DNA of 64,000 nucleotides from Polydactylus sextarius (lineage: Eukaryota > Chordata > Actinopteri > Polynemidae). Of this stretch, positions 1 to 14,737 are shown in pieces. How positions within the stretch are numbered: the stretch's first letter is position 1; each line of letters starts with the position of its first letter. The DNA is taken from the NCBI GenBank assembly GCA_016801845.1, contig CM028915.1:11491501-11555500 (forward strand), given 5' to 3'. The position numbers and the translations under genes were made by a program. The notes beneath the pieces were generated by a model. The model was not told where the DNA came from and made no database searches. It saw only the letters and a program-made list of their open reading frames with translations.

Positions 1-3000
1 TCTCAGCACCACCCAGTGTTCCCTGTAACAGTGAGCTGCATATTATAATATCATGCAGAACCTACTCTGTAATTTCACACTCTTGTATGTGGAGGTGATG
101 CAGAGCACTGGGGTTGAGTTCACTGTAACTCAGACTCTGACATTGACTAACCTTGGTTTCCCATCAGAACAAAAGAAGGTCTGGTGTTTTTGTTTGATTT
201 CTCTCACTGGGGTTACTATGGGTCAGGTTTTTGTTTTGTTTTGTTTTGTTTTGGTCTGATACTAACACCCTGTATTTCTCCATGATAGACCCACTTTAAC
301 TGGAACTGTCTCTAAAGGTTATAAGTTTTGTAACTTTTACTTTCATAATAACAATATCTTCTTATACAGATGAGCTGTATTTAGAAAGAGGTCTGTGACC
401 TGGAGAGATACTAACTTTCAGGTTTCTGGCGTTTCAGGTTTAATTTGCACTGATTGGTTGTTCATCCATGTGTGACATAATCTCTAGACCTTGAGGACAC
501 ATCACAGCACTATCTTCTGGCCTTTTAATAGCTTCTGTAAATGACCTTATTTAGCAAACTTAAAAGTTTTAATAATTCTTAACTTTTAAAGATTCATATT
601 CAAATTAGAGATTCGAGATATCCTTGACTTGACCTTTCTATATCTCCAGCTCTGGTAAGATAAAATAAATCACAAATAAATTATTTTTATTCTTTTATGA
701 TAATTTCTCAGTGAGTAAATGTCATATGAAGCTCCAGTGGCTCAGAGGTTAAGGCAGAGATTAATTTCAGTCAAACATTTGTTGCATGTTGTTTCTTCTC
801 AACCTAATAAAGATGCTTGAAATTTTTTTTTTCTTTTAATTCTGTTTTCTCTCAGTGAAACATTAAAATGTAAAATTTATCCAATCAAATATGGTTTGGG
901 GTAGACTTAATGTTGCCTCGTGGGAGGAAGTTGAAAACTCCACCAACTCACCAGCTAATTTAACTGTCACGCTTTACCAATTTCAGGCTTATCTCATTAT
1001 CCACCTCTCTCCGTGTCTCTCTGTGAACTCTTCAGTTTTCTCCCTCGTCTTTTTTTTTTTTTTTACTGTCTCCTGCTTTCATTTGCACTGCAGCTGCTCA
1101 TCTCTCGACCTCCTCTCCAGTCAGTTTTTCCAACTCTGTGTCGTCAGCTATTTCAACTCCAATACCTTCTCTCTTCTCTGCAGTGACTTTTTTTTTTTTT
1201 TAATTCAGTGTAATTTGATACCTACCTTATATCTGGACAGTAACAGGCAAATAGTCACTTTCTGATCTAAGTTCCTTTATATTTTGTTGGCACTCTGCTG
1301 GGTTGACCTTCAGCTGGACTGTTGTTTTTGTCTCCTCTCATAGACTGATGGTGTCTCACTGTGAAAGCCTTTTCAACATGTTCACACGGTACCTTTTAGG
1401 CTAGACCTTTGTGTTTGTGTGTGTATGCTGCTACTTCCTGGCTGAACTTTGGTTACCTCTAAATGAAAATGGATGCCCAGGAATGCAAATATGGTGAGAG
1501 ATGTTTTTTCTTCCTTTTTCTTTTGGCCTTTTTGCTCCCCTTTGCACAGCTCCACTTCTTTTTAAATTAACTCTACTTGGTGTTTTTTACTCTTAAAGGA
1601 CAGTGGTCTTCAGTTAAGCTATTTTTAGATTTAGCTTTAGCTCTGAGATTAAAAAAAAGAGTCCATATTAGTTTTTATCAAATTCTTTTAGTCAATTTTC
1701 AGCTTGTTCAGTTAGCTAGTCAAGACCAAGAATGAGCATTTTAGTCAAACTTAAGCAAATTGCTTTCAAATCCAACTAATTTTAACTTTTATCTTTATGT
1801 CTGGAAAGATTAAACGTTTGAAACGATGACAATGGTTGAAACCACAAGCAGTGCTTGTGATGACATTTCACTGAAAAACACAGAGGTCAACTTTATGTGA
1901 TATGACAACAAAATTAATGGTCATCAAAGTCATTTGGGTTCATCCTCTGGGAACCATGAATATCTGTACAAAATTTTATGGCAATCCTTCAGGCCGAGAC
2001 TGTGAAATAATAAAAAGATATAGGCTAAGCCTTATAAGACGTTTATATATTAGACCATAAATATCAGACTTGTGTTAGTACATTATTTCAGCTCTTTTTC
2101 TAAGCAGCAGCCATGCCAGTAACAAAAGTAGAGACTTTCACATTTAAGGTCAAAAACAGTGTAAATAAAAAATAAGCATTTGTTGCTGCCAACTAAAAAA
2201 AATACTACTTTCCCTGTCACTTGGGGCCTTTGACTTATCTGCTAATAACATAAATAGCGACAAACAAACATCTGTGTACATAAGTATCTAACTTGCTTCA
2301 GTCAGTATTGATATATGTCAATACTCTATCAGATCATTACTGAAAAGTTTCTAATAATAAATTCTTGAGCTGGAGCATTGTTTAATGTGAAGCACCAGTT
2401 CTAGTTCTGTGTGGATGTGTGTGTGTGCTGCTTGTCTCAAAACAAAGGTCCTTGTCATATTTGCCATTACACGATGTAGTCTAGGCTACCGGCATCCACA
2501 GGCAGATATCCATGTTACACTTGCATGGTGTAAATAGGTTTGACAGAGGTGATAGTCTCCTCCACTGTGAGGTCACAGTCAGCTGCCGTGTTCTTGGGAG
2601 AAAGTGTTGCTGTAGCGCTGCCTCTCACCAGGACTGTGACAGGCTCTGCTATCAGCTTCATAACACACATTTTCACTGTGACAACGCAGACTCTGCAGGG
2701 GTGTAGGAGGCGGCAGAAGAGAACTTTCTAGACAACAGAGGGTCGTCCAGGTGGATTAAAGAATCTCTGTTCTCAAACCTGTAAATCACTGTTACAGAAA
2801 TATATTTCTCTCGTTAAGATAAACTGCGATCTACTCCTTGTCCTCACAGTCCTTCTTTCTCACGACATTCCCCTGCTTCTTCCTCCGCCATCTGTTCTCT
2901 TCACTAGAAGTAGTTTTATACATCACTCCTCTGGTGTGGTTTTGTTAGCTTGATTCATTTAGATTAAAGCTCACAAACACAGATGCTTTTATGTGGGGAA

Positions 3001-3830
3001 ATATTATTTTGTTCTGAATTAATATTTGATCAACAGGTGTGCAAATATTTCTTGAGTTTAAAATCCAACATGCTGATTCTCTGTTGTTTTTCTGTAGAAA
3101 AAGATTGTTTGTTTATATACAATCAGAAACTGTATTTTGATTGTTCTTGTATCGTGTCAATGGCCTGTTTATGGCCTTTAAGTATATCCTACCCTCACAA
3201 GTATATTTCTGTCTTTCAGTGTGTGTGTGTGAGTATGTGTACATGTGTGTGACATGGAGCTGCTGACGCTGCAACACTGTGCTCATATGTCCCGTTCAAC
3301 CTTGAGTAACCTCTCTTTAGCAACATCATAGACATGCAGCAAATGCTACAGCAAAGGTTCATAGGTATGGATGAGCTGTCTGTATTCATGTCACAATACA
3401 GCTCATGTTTACATTTTATATGCATTCAATTTTAAAGTAGTTCTGATTCTTGAGTTTCATGTGTATTAATGAAAGTCAGCAGAAGCCATCTGTAAAATCT
3501 GACCTGATCTAAAAACTAAAAGTAAAAGGACATAAAATGGTTTGCTGTCATGGTTACGTATGTGCACTGATTTAAAGCTGAGTTTGTTGTATTGAGTCAT
3601 TGTGTTGGAGGTTTGACAGTGAAGGTCACTGAACAGTGGACAAACTGGATATTTGTCTAACACAGTTTTGAATATGTTGTACATTAAATGTGCTGTCAAA
3701 GAAACATTTTCCTATTAAATATTAATTAACTAATGTGTCTTTATTATTCTAGTGCTAGCGTCACTCACAGACACCATTAATCCCGTCTTGTCCGAGATAG
3801 CATACGTGACGTTTGACTTCTCCCTTTCAG
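1..3830 (+). other. osbp2 intron (5' side of first in-window exon)
   Basis: No exon with plausible splice sites and conserved coding was found here. The acceptor of the first recognised exon is the pyrimidine-rich tract ending at 3830. The stretch is AT-rich and includes a degenerate SINE-like piece near 725-835 and a small minus-strand open frame at 2515-2727. Confidence 0.6.
725..835 (+). repeat. degenerate tRNA-derived SINE-like fragment
   Basis: GTGGCTCAGAGGTTAAGGC at about 738 resembles a tRNA A box as found in fish SINEs. It is followed after about 45 bases by TTTGTTGCATGTTGTTTCTT and CTAATAAAGATGC, then a T run, like the body and tail of common teleost tRNA-derived SINEs. The B box is not clear. 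This is a recognition from memory of repeat style, not a database match. Confidence 0.4.
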
Positions 3831-6800
3831 ACGACTCAGGAGATGAGGAGCCCACGTCCCAGTCGGACCGCAGTGAGATTCAGGGCACCCTGAAGATACT
3901 CATCAGCAAGCTCGACGACCTCAGCACGTGTAATGACCTGATTGCCAAGCACGGGGCGGCCCTGCAGCGTTCCCTGAGTGAACTCGAGGGTTTGAAAGTC
4001 CCTGTGGAGGGAGGAGAGAAGATCAAGGCAGTAAACGAACGAGCTACCCTCTTCCGCATCACCTCCAATGCTATGATCAATGTAAGTGGCTGGATCAGAC
4101 AAGGATATAGGATGTAGCTGCAGCGAGCTGAGGGTAATCTGCGTCTCGCTTGGTTTGTCATGATCAATGTGACAGGGATACCAGGCATCTATAATGCTGA
4201 GATTAGTGGACTGGGAGTGATGAGATGACCTCACATAGAGTAGCCGCTGAGAATGAAGTTTTACACCACATCAGTTCAGTTGTAGTCTCTAACTTTATGT
4301 TCAAGAGGTTGTGATGAAAACTAAGCTGGTACTTTTTAAGTGAAAATGTGATAATGGATCCCTGTGTGTGTGTTAAGAATACTAACATCTCCGCTATAAG
4401 AATAAATCAAATCAAACTTTTTCTCAAAGAACTATAAAAAACTGTGTGATATACATAAGGCTCTTATCTTTTTAGCCTAATACGATACAGATACAAACTT
4501 TCACCTTGTTTGCTAAATTTAACAAAACACAGCAACCAACACAACCAGGTTTTCTGTTACCACCGCGTCAGATGTGTTGGCTCTGAATAGCAGCATCATA
4601 ATAAGAAATGCTCTACTATGTCTGGCCTTGTTCCATTCTCCTCAATGGTAAATACTATGAGCTTTAACAGTATGTTAGTAGTAGATGAGTTCAGGGAGGG
4701 TTGAGGTCCTGAGGGAGTGATACTAGATATGATCGTGGGTGGGGGGACAGGAATAGCCCCTGCCCCCCCCCCTCTTCTCAAACCCCTGACCCTCCCTGCT
4801 TGGTGAGGAATGTCAGAGCCTTCTAGACCAACAGTGAGACAGACAGACAGACCTGCTCTGACTAAAGCCAGACAATCATACAAGGTTTGTTTTTTTTTTT
4901 TCCTGTTTCTCTCGATGGCTTTGAATTGTTGATCGCTTTGTCTGTTCTTGGTCCGGAAAATACTTTCTTATTTACATACATATTATAACAGTGTCTAACT
5001 AATATTTCTGTTGCTTGTCTGGTTGATAGTTGTTAAATTATTATTACGTTAAGTATATTTTTAAACCTAAAAATGCTGTTTGAAATCAGTCAGCAATAGT
5101 TATTACTCATAATGTGATTAAGTATGTGCTAATTGTGCCTGCCAAGGGACTTGATCAATGGGTTAATATAAAAAGACTTTTTCTAAAAAAAAAAAAAAAT
5201 GAATCAATAAAAAAGTTTTAATCTAGATTGTGATCAAGATCAAGGCCATTGTTTCTTGACATCCATTTGTTTGTTAATTGGTACGGGAAATTGCAACTTA
5301 CTGGAAAAGCAATAAAATGCAGAATTTGGATCGCCTGTCTCATTAAAATTGCCACCAGGTTTGCCCAGAATGTGCCTCTAATGAGACAGAAGTGCTTCCA
5401 CAAACTCCCTGTAGTCATTTTTGGTCTTGTAAATGACTCTTTTTAAGCAGAGAGCAGCACAGGATACGGATATTTGAATTTATGCAACAGGAATATCTGC
5501 CATTGGAAAGACATGTTCTTTGCTTAGAAATAAAAATGAGTTTTTATGTGCTTCTCCAAAGAAATTGGGCTGTGAATTTAAAGGGGGTGGTGGGTAACAG
5601 AGGGGGTGGGGGTTCAGGGTAGAACACAGTAGAAGGAAGCCATAATGGCCAGACACCAGTGCATGTTCTCAGCGATCTGACCCCGGCCCGAGGAGAGGGT
5701 TGTTGTCTAGGTCAGTCAGTGACAATGTAACTTCTCACAAGGATCTAAGCCCTTGCCCCTGTGTGCATTCACTTACAAACCTCCTGCCTGGAGGAAATTT
5801 TGCGTGGTTTAATCAAATGTTACTAAAGTTTATTTCATTCTTTGGTCACACAGCACACGCCACCTCTTACTTAAATATCCACTCCTTCATGTCCATTACC
5901 TCCCCCCAGCCCCCACCCCACCGCACATCACATGCAATCTGTGTTTGCACTGGAGAGTCAGCATAAAAAAAGTGGAACTATTATACTTTTTCAAGTGCGT
6001 GTTAAGTTTCATATCATGGTTATGTCTGAGGAAGTTTATCACAACGTCACATGCGCAGCTAACATTTAAACCAATGCTCAGACAGTGATGTTTTAGACGC
6101 TTCATGCAAGACTGCTGAAGGTAAGAGACTGACTGACAACTGGCCTGGTGACATTTTCATTATAAGCTACTGAAAAGTAGCCTTTATAAAGGATAAAGAA
6201 GTGTATCACTGCAGTATTAATGTATAATAAGAAAACATCATGACCATAGTTGGAATGATTTGTTTTGAATGATTTTAAAATACTATATTAGAACCATTAC
6301 AACTGTCTCCAGTTAAAATTAAGACATTAATATATCAAACCATACCTGGACCTGTATAACAACTGCCTGGCTCTATGTCTTCAAATCTACTAATCTGTCA
6401 TATCTACTAATCACTCTCTGGATCTGTCTTTCTATTTATCTATCATGAAAACTGTATAATAGATAGATTTATTAAAAATAGAGCATTAATATAGTTACTT
6501 GGTAAGTGAATATCTCCGCAGAATGTGATTTTTATGACCAGTTTTTGCATTTCATTAAAAATATCACGTCTGTAATATTCCCAGATTATGAATGAACGAC
6601 TTTTTCAGCAGACAGATTGATATACATATCATCCTCTTTACTGGAAGTGCTGCTACATCCTCGTTTCTCTTCCAGCTGCCTAAAGGTGAAACTGTAAGAA
6701 ACACAGAGATTGTTTGAGCTTTGTGGCACGTTCATTCCTCCGGCACGCCGCCTGCAGCCACAGCGTTATCTACATGATTCAAACAATCCCGCAGCAGTCC

Positions 6801-9800
6801 CTCTGGCTCCAGAACTAAAGAGACACACAAACACATACACTCTTCAAACACAATGTGGATGTAATCATGCCATTCCTCTCGTATGAGAACAAACAATGGC
6901 AAGCTCTCACAAAATACCACAAAAACACCTAATGAAAAGTGCAACTTCCTTCCTCAGGAAGCCCAATCACTGACAGCTCAGCGGCTGTCACATAACATTT
7001 TCATCACGCATGCAATCAGCTGTGAGGTGTTACCTAGGTTCATTGACCTCTAAGCTCACTAGGAGGCATAGCTGTCAGACATATGATGCGGTGTCCACGA
7101 GTGCTGACATGTGTGTTTGATCTAAAGTAACCTCTTTGTTTGAGCAGTGAAACCAAAGCAGTAACAATGTTGCCCCCTCTTGACTCACAAACAGTCTGCT
7201 CTGCAATCAGCTCATCACTCATTGATGTTTTCTGTGTTTTCACTTTGCTCCGAGGCACATTTGACACAGCAGGGAGACCCAGTAAATGCTCCACATACAG
7301 ATAATTAACATATTGATGATGATTGTTTGCAGCAGTGGTGACAAATAGTCTTGATTACAGTGATTGACACAAATGTCTTTATACCTCGATTTATCCTTTT
7401 TCTATCGTCAGTTGTCAGGTGTATTTACATCCTGACGACTTTTTGTTTGTGCATCATTTATCGAATCAAACATTTATAAAAGGATTTTTGATTTTAATAG
7501 TACCTAAACTTAAACTACAGAATAGTTTTATTGTTAATACATAAGTATAAGTTGTTAGTCATATTGAGTGGAAAATGTCACGCATTCCTTATGCATTGTA
7601 CATATTTAATTCTGTACGCTCCGCGTGCTCATACACTTGTGTTCACGTGTTCCTTCAGGCGTGTCGAGACTTCTTGGACCTAGCAGAGACTCACAGCAGG
7701 AGATGGCAACGGGCGCTTCAGTATGAGCGCGAGCAGCGTACTCACCTTGAGGAAACTATTGAGCAACTAGCCAAGCAGCATAACAGCCTGGAGCGAGCGT
7801 GGAGAGAAGCACCCACGCTCACTTCCAGCGCGCCCAGTGCCCCTACCACCAAAAAGGGTGAGACTGCTTTTCTTGTGTGTTATTTAACTCCTGTGGGTCA
7901 CAGAGTGGACTTCACTTTATCACCTAAAAGTCATGTGTGGCCATAGGCCCAATATTATAGGAATTCATCATGTGGAGGAAGGAGAAGTTGTGTCAGAAGG
8001 ACTGGATTGGATTATCCTTCAATTAGAGATGTGAATTGCCTTCGGTTAGAGCTGTAGGTCATGTGGTCTCCTCTGTAAGTCTTTTCAGTTTTGTTTTGTT
8101 TGTTTTGTTTTATTTTTCTTGGTTGTTCATCATTGAGCAACATTTTTTGAGAACAGCCAGACTGGCATAAAATTCATTGGTTTTAGTGACCCTGTGACGT
8201 TTTTATGTAAAACTGTCCTCTCTAGAAAATGACAGCGCTAGTGATTCATATAACACAAGACAGCCCAATATGCATTATCCAAATAGGAAGTAAAAAAGAC
8301 ATGTAACAGACAGTAGATGTGTACTTTTTATAGCACAACTTATAATTAGAGGTAGGAAGACACTGCCGATGTCTAGAAATGAAAAATTTTAAAAGTGGAG
8401 AATGGATGCTCACGGTTTACTGTGCAAATGTATATTATATGAGCGCTCATAGACCTGACCAATAGTAGGTTCTCTTTTGATCATAGAGTATTATGGTATT
8501 TGTTTGAAGGTCATACTTTACTCTCTTGTTTTTTTTATCAGAGAGCATTATAATTACATAACGTGCTTCTCTTTTGGAAGCTCCAGTTTATACACATCAC
8601 AGATGACTGAACGAACTCAATATTAAATCATGGATACCGAATATGAGAAGCACACCCTGAGGAAGTTGCATCATTCAGGCTAGTTAGGCAGCAGGAACAT
8701 TGCCAATTTGTCTAAGCTGATTATTCATTGATTAATTGCCATGGGTATGTGATTACACGCTGCTCTCCACTAAACTCTGTAGAATACAAACTCAACTCAA
8801 CACGTGATGTTTGTGCTGGATGCTGCATGCCTTGTGTGTGTGTACTCACACATGCATATGTTCCCAATCTAGGAAGTGAGAGGCCGCTCAAAGAGGAGGC
8901 AAGTGATGAAGATGAGGATACTGAGTATTTCGATGCCATGGAGGATTCCCCTGCATTTATCACAGTGACTGCCACTGAGAACACACAGCACAGGTCAGTT
9001 TAACACATGTGGTCTGTGGTCATTGGAACATGATTTATAGTAAATGAAAAATAAGTCTGATTGAAATGGTTTTTATAAACTGTTTCTGTCCATGCTCCAA
9101 TTTGTTATGGTGAGTTTGACTGAGGCCGACGGCTGAACGAGCCTGTGATGATGTCTCCTGATGTGACAACACACACACAAATCATAGACTAGAGCTTCTT
9201 TCACTCTTGGATTTTGTCAGATGTGTTCACTCTGTTCTACAGATAAAAATAACTTAAGACACCCATCCCTGTCTGCTTCTCTGCAGAAAAGTAAACCAGT
9301 TACTGTTTTGTAAATTCTCATTGCACTGGAGTCATTTTCTTGCCGAATACTCCACTTGGTTTTGGACAACTCAAGTCTTTTCCTTCCTTAAATGTCCTCA
9401 TGACTGTTATGGCTCATCTCTCTCATCACCAGTACCGCCATTTAAAATGATAGAAATTATCTGTATTACCCAGCAGTGTCTTTGCTTTCTTGTGTGTATT
9501 GTATTGGCCGTGTGTGTGCAAAATGGACGATTAGTTAGCGTGTGTCAAGCTCCCTTTGAGGAAAGCGTTTTCATTGTTCCAGGCGATCTCAGAGCAATTT
9601 GAGCGGAGCAAGTGGAGGTCACCCCAACGACTGGAACCAGGACGACCATGTAAGTGCCTGTCTTCTTAACAAGTCTGACTAATAGGATTGACCTTTGTGA
9701 ACACCGTTGACTTCTGTAATCTCAACATACATTCATTTGTGCTTCTGGAGAATGCACAGCTCATTGATTTACTCTTACAACCATCTTCACTTGCTGTTTG

Positions 9801-12800
9801 CTCAGTCCTCCTTTGCTATCCTACATTCATGCCACTCCCTCACACACACACACACGCAGCTTTTGTCTGTGTTTCCTACGGTCTCGTCATCACCCCTGTG
9901 GAGCCAAAGATACACAGCTGCATCATTCCACTCGATCTTAATTATCAGTCAAACATCTGCTCTTCCTCCCCCCTACCTCCTTTTTACAACATCTCTCTGT
10001 CTCACACACATCTGCGTCTTCTTTCCCCTCTCCTCCTGTCTTTCACTTGCTCTGTCACTATGGCTGGTGATGTGCTGCCAAGTTGGCCACAAAGTTGAAA
10101 GTGTTTCATAAATTCAAATATATCATATATTCTTTTCATACAAAGTTAAAATATCAACTTCTCATCCTCTTCACCCCAGATGTCTCCAGGCTGTAACGAC
10201 GTGTCAGGGAAGGAGATGCAGCCCCGCAGACAGAGGCGGACTCATATCCCAGACAAGCCCAACTACTCCCTCAATTTATGGAGCATCATGAAGAACTGCA
10301 TTGGCAAGGAGCTCTCTAAAATCCCCATGCCTGTGAGTGTATGAGGCATGATCCTCCTCCTTTGCTGACAGGTTAGCATATATCTGTGTGAATTATATTT
10401 CTTGAGTTTCACCCCTTCTTTCTCCTCTTCCATTCAGGTAAACTTCAACGAGCCTCTGTCGATGCTGCAGCGTCTCACCGAGGACCTGGAGTATCATGAG
10501 CTTCTGGACAAGGCGCTGCGACTCCTCCCTGGAGCAGATGTGCCTAGTTGCTGCCTTCTCCGTCTCCTCTTACTCCACCACGGTCCATCGGACAGCCAAA
10601 CCCTTCAACCCCCTCCTGGGTGAAACCTACGAGCTCGATCGCCTGGAAGACTTTGGCTACCGCTCGCTGTGTGAGCAGGTAACGGCACAGCTGCAGGCAC
10701 TTTTTGCTTACACGCTCTCTGATGTCCATGTACACACGACATACAAACTTAGCATACAAGGTCAGACTGTGTTCTCCAAACAATTTGTCAGGTAGCTGCT
10801 GCTGATAAGAATACATTTCCTCTAATACTTTACCTTTATCTTTCTTCTAAGGTGAGCCATCACCCCCCTGCAGCTGCACATCATGTGATTTCCCAGCGAG
10901 GCTGGACCCTGTGGCAGGAAATCACTATTGCCAGCAAGTTCCGTGGCAAATACCTCTCTATAATGCCTCTGGGTAAGACATTTCACCTTCAGCTTGAAGA
11001 TTAACGAACTGTACGTGTAAATAGAGGCGCTATTGTGCAAAGTGAACAGCCACAGTGCCACAATTAAGTTAAGAAGGACTCCATGTTCTGTTTGAGAGCT
11101 GCACCATAGACCACTGATCTACTGCCCACACAATCTAAGGCCACAGCAAAGGATGTGAGAATGAATCAGGAGGGTTTTATGACCCTTTTGACACATAACA
11201 TAAAGTATGGGTGTAAAGAAGGTCTCTATTTCACTGGCACGGGGGTTAGCAGGGGTTTGCTGGCTCAGATAAATTAGAGATTTGATAGATGCAGGTCCAC
11301 CGAGGGATGCAGTGGTATTTATCTGACTTCTCTCAGTTCCTGTTGTTGTATGCCTGTCGTAAGGTGCCATGTAAGTGGAACGTGTTTATGATGAAATGCA
11401 TGTTATCAATCATCTGGGTTTAGGCCACACAGAAAGTAGTTGGAAATGTATTGCCTGCACAGATGCCGTAAATGTGTTGCATGATTCGTTTTCCAGCTGC
11501 TGCTGTAAGAAACGGCTGTGAGAATCACAAAAGAAAATCCACAATCGAATACATCACTTTCATGTCTGTGGTTGCGGGTTGGTAACAAAAGCAGCTGTAA
11601 TGTTTCTTTCCTCTTACGGTTGTTTGACCTTGTTCCTCCCCAGGTGCCATTCACCTGCAGTTTCACTCCACTGGGAACCACTATGTGTGGAGAAAGGTCA
11701 CCTCCACAGTGCACAACATCATTGTGGGCAAGCTGTGGATCGACCAGGTCTGTTTGCAAGCACTTCTCACTGGGAAACACCATTCAACAACAGCTCCAAA
11801 CCAGCAACTCAACCATAATACCTGTGACCTTCCAAAGAAGCTTGTAGATAATTTTCTTTCCCTCCTGTGCTATAAAAGTGTGTGATATAGTCCAAGTGAG
11901 CTCTGATTTCCTTTCATAAAGAAGGGAATGAATCAGAGCAAAGTCTGACAGTACATGAATAAGGAGCTTCACAATCTCTGGGGATTTATCATAAGCTTTG
12001 ATCTCTAATAACACCCTGAAATAACAGCCTCCTCTTTCTTTGAGATGTCCCAGTTATACAGTGGGAGCATGTAGGAGGGGCAGACTTCACATCTCTCTGT
12101 GTCGCCAGAAGAATGTTTTTGTTTTTTCTCACACCTTTTTTTATGTCTGTGTTTGCAACAACAACCATAGCTGAGGGCATTAGTTTTCAGATTGTCCGTC
12201 ATCTCTGTCACTTTGTGCTACACCTCTGAATCATCACTCTCAGTAGGATACAGTGTTGTAGATGTGAAGTAGATGTTCTGACTACAAAGTCCCATTAGAA
12301 TATCAACTGTGGACATATCAAAACACAAATTTGGCAATGGTGCATCATTTTCAAGTCACAGTGTCACATTCATTGCATCTCTTTAAGAGCATTTATACAG
12401 ATATATATGTAAATTCAAGGTACTGTTTTGATATTTTTACATTCTGCGCACTAAAACATTTTGTAGATTTTTGTTATATTCTGTATTTCACAGCAAAACA
12501 TAATGTTTGTGACCTTTAGTCACCCCCCACTACTACTAATGGTAGTAACACAGAGGAAATACTTCACTCTGTAGGTCTCCTTTAATGCACCTGTAAGAGA
12601 GACAGGTTAAGAGCAGTTAAGGCAGAAGTAGCTGTCTCAGTCCGGAGCACACCTCACTGTTCAGTTTTCTCTTTTGCTGGTCTGTCATGCATGTTTTAGT
12701 TCCAGTTCTCTTCTGCCATAAATATACTATGAAATCTTAAAATCTACTTGCTCAAACATTCTATCACTCACTCCACGTTTCTCTCTTTCTCTCATGTATC

Positions 12801-14692
12801 TGAATTGGTGCAGTCGGGGGATATTGAGATTGTGAATCACAGGACCAAGGAGACCTGCCAACTCAAGTTTTCACCCTATAGTTATTTCTCCAGGGACGTT
12901 CCTCGGAAGGTAAACGCTTCCTTTTTCACACTTTGCTGATACCTGACCTTGGTGTGACGTCATACAGAGCAGGGTTTATTTGTGCGATGCTGCCTCCTGC
13001 TGGGCACAACCGATAATTATATTAGTTGTTGAGTAGTCTAATATAGAACGGACTCATTGTATGACATCCGTGCGAGTGAAGTAACCTCCTTTGAGACAAA
13101 CCAGTGACCTAAAAATGGGGCACAGTGTTGCCTTCTTATGTAGGAAATCGATGCAACACTTAAAACATAATTTGCTTCAGTGTCTAAATTTAGAATCTAT
13201 GTAATACATCTGTTTTCTGATTTGCTCCTGCTGTTTCTAGGTGACAGGTGTGGTGGCAGACAGTGGCGGCCAGGCTCACTACATCCTCTCTGGTACATGG
13301 GATGATAAGATGGAAAGTGCCAAGATTGTTCAGAGCAGCCGAGGGGGCAGCGGATCAGAGGGGAAGCAGAAAACTGTCTATCAGACTTTACCCCCCAAGC
13401 TGCTGTGGAAGAAATACCCTCTACCGTAAGCACTTCAGCAACTCATTGGCCTTGTGAGGCAGAATATCACAATACATGAGTCACAGCTGTTGTATAACAG
13501 CTGCAATGTTCAGTCAATATCATTGATTGTAAAATATGTAACTCTTCCTCTTTGTCTCAGGGAGAACGCTGAGAACATGTACCACTTCTCCGAGCTGGCA
13601 CTGACCCTGAATGAGATGGAGGAAGGAGTGGGACTGACCGACAGTCGTCTGAGACCAGACCAGAGGCTGATGGAGGACGGGCGGTGGGACGAAGCAAACT
13701 CAGAAAAACAGAGGCTTGAGGAGAAACAAAGAGCTGTGAGGAGGAGGAGGGAAGCAGAGGCCTCAGACGCTCTGGATGAAGGTATAAAATGGAAAACATA
13801 AGTGTGACGATTGGTAAAATGCTGAGTGAAAGACAGCAACAACTAAAGATGATAGACAGGAAAGAAAGAAGGGAGGGAAATGGCATTGAGTTGCGAAGTG
13901 GGAGGACATATTTCAGGGTCTTATAAAATACCTTTTTTTTTTTTTATTTAAAGATCAAAGATAAAAAAATCTCTGTATAAAAACAGGACGAGGAAAGAAA
14001 AACTACAAATCAAAAGAAATCCAGTCCAGATTATTGTACATAATACAGTCAGTAATTCTCATTTCTGATAAATACTATTTAATTTACAGTAGCTTTGATT
14101 CTCTAGCTTCATATATATATATATATATATATATATACTGTATTGTCAAAACATTTTTGTAGACTCTTGTCCTCCTCCCTTCGCAACTCGATATTACAAC
14201 CAAACTTTTATTTTTATCATTTAGAGCCAGTTTACAGCTGCAGGTCAAGCCAGTTTTTGCTCCAACAAACAGCCAAGACAGACAGACCTCAAACAAAAGC
14301 GTTGTATAAAATGATAACCACATAACAGCTGTTCAGCTATAAAAAAAATTGTGTATTTTATTACCATGCATAAATCTCTCTTCAAGATTCAAGAAGTAGC
14401 TTACTACTTATCCATTAAGTACAACAGTTGCAGGACAGACAGCTTAAGGTTTAGGAGATAAGAGCTAAGAGGAGTTTGGTGTAGTCAAAGTCAGACGGGA
14501 AATTTGTGGAGAACTCAGCAGAAACTTTTCATCCTGGTGGCATTCCTGTGTGTGTGTTTGTGCGTAGGTTAGACTGTATTCAATGTACCCATGACTTGTC
14601 TTTCTTTTCCTCCCTCTATTGGTGGTCAGAGTGTGATTTTGACTCTGGTGAGTGGGGGTTGCCCTGTGCCCCTCTGTTGTGCATCACTCCCT

Positions 14693-14737
<45 letters not shown>

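Noticed and set aside
891..1265. 124-codon open frame in osbp2 intron
   Set aside because: Low-complexity, rich in F/S from T runs; no splice or family support.
13510..13886. Minus-strand frames opposite an osbp2 exon
   Set aside because: Mirror of the conserved plus-strand exon 13561-13781.
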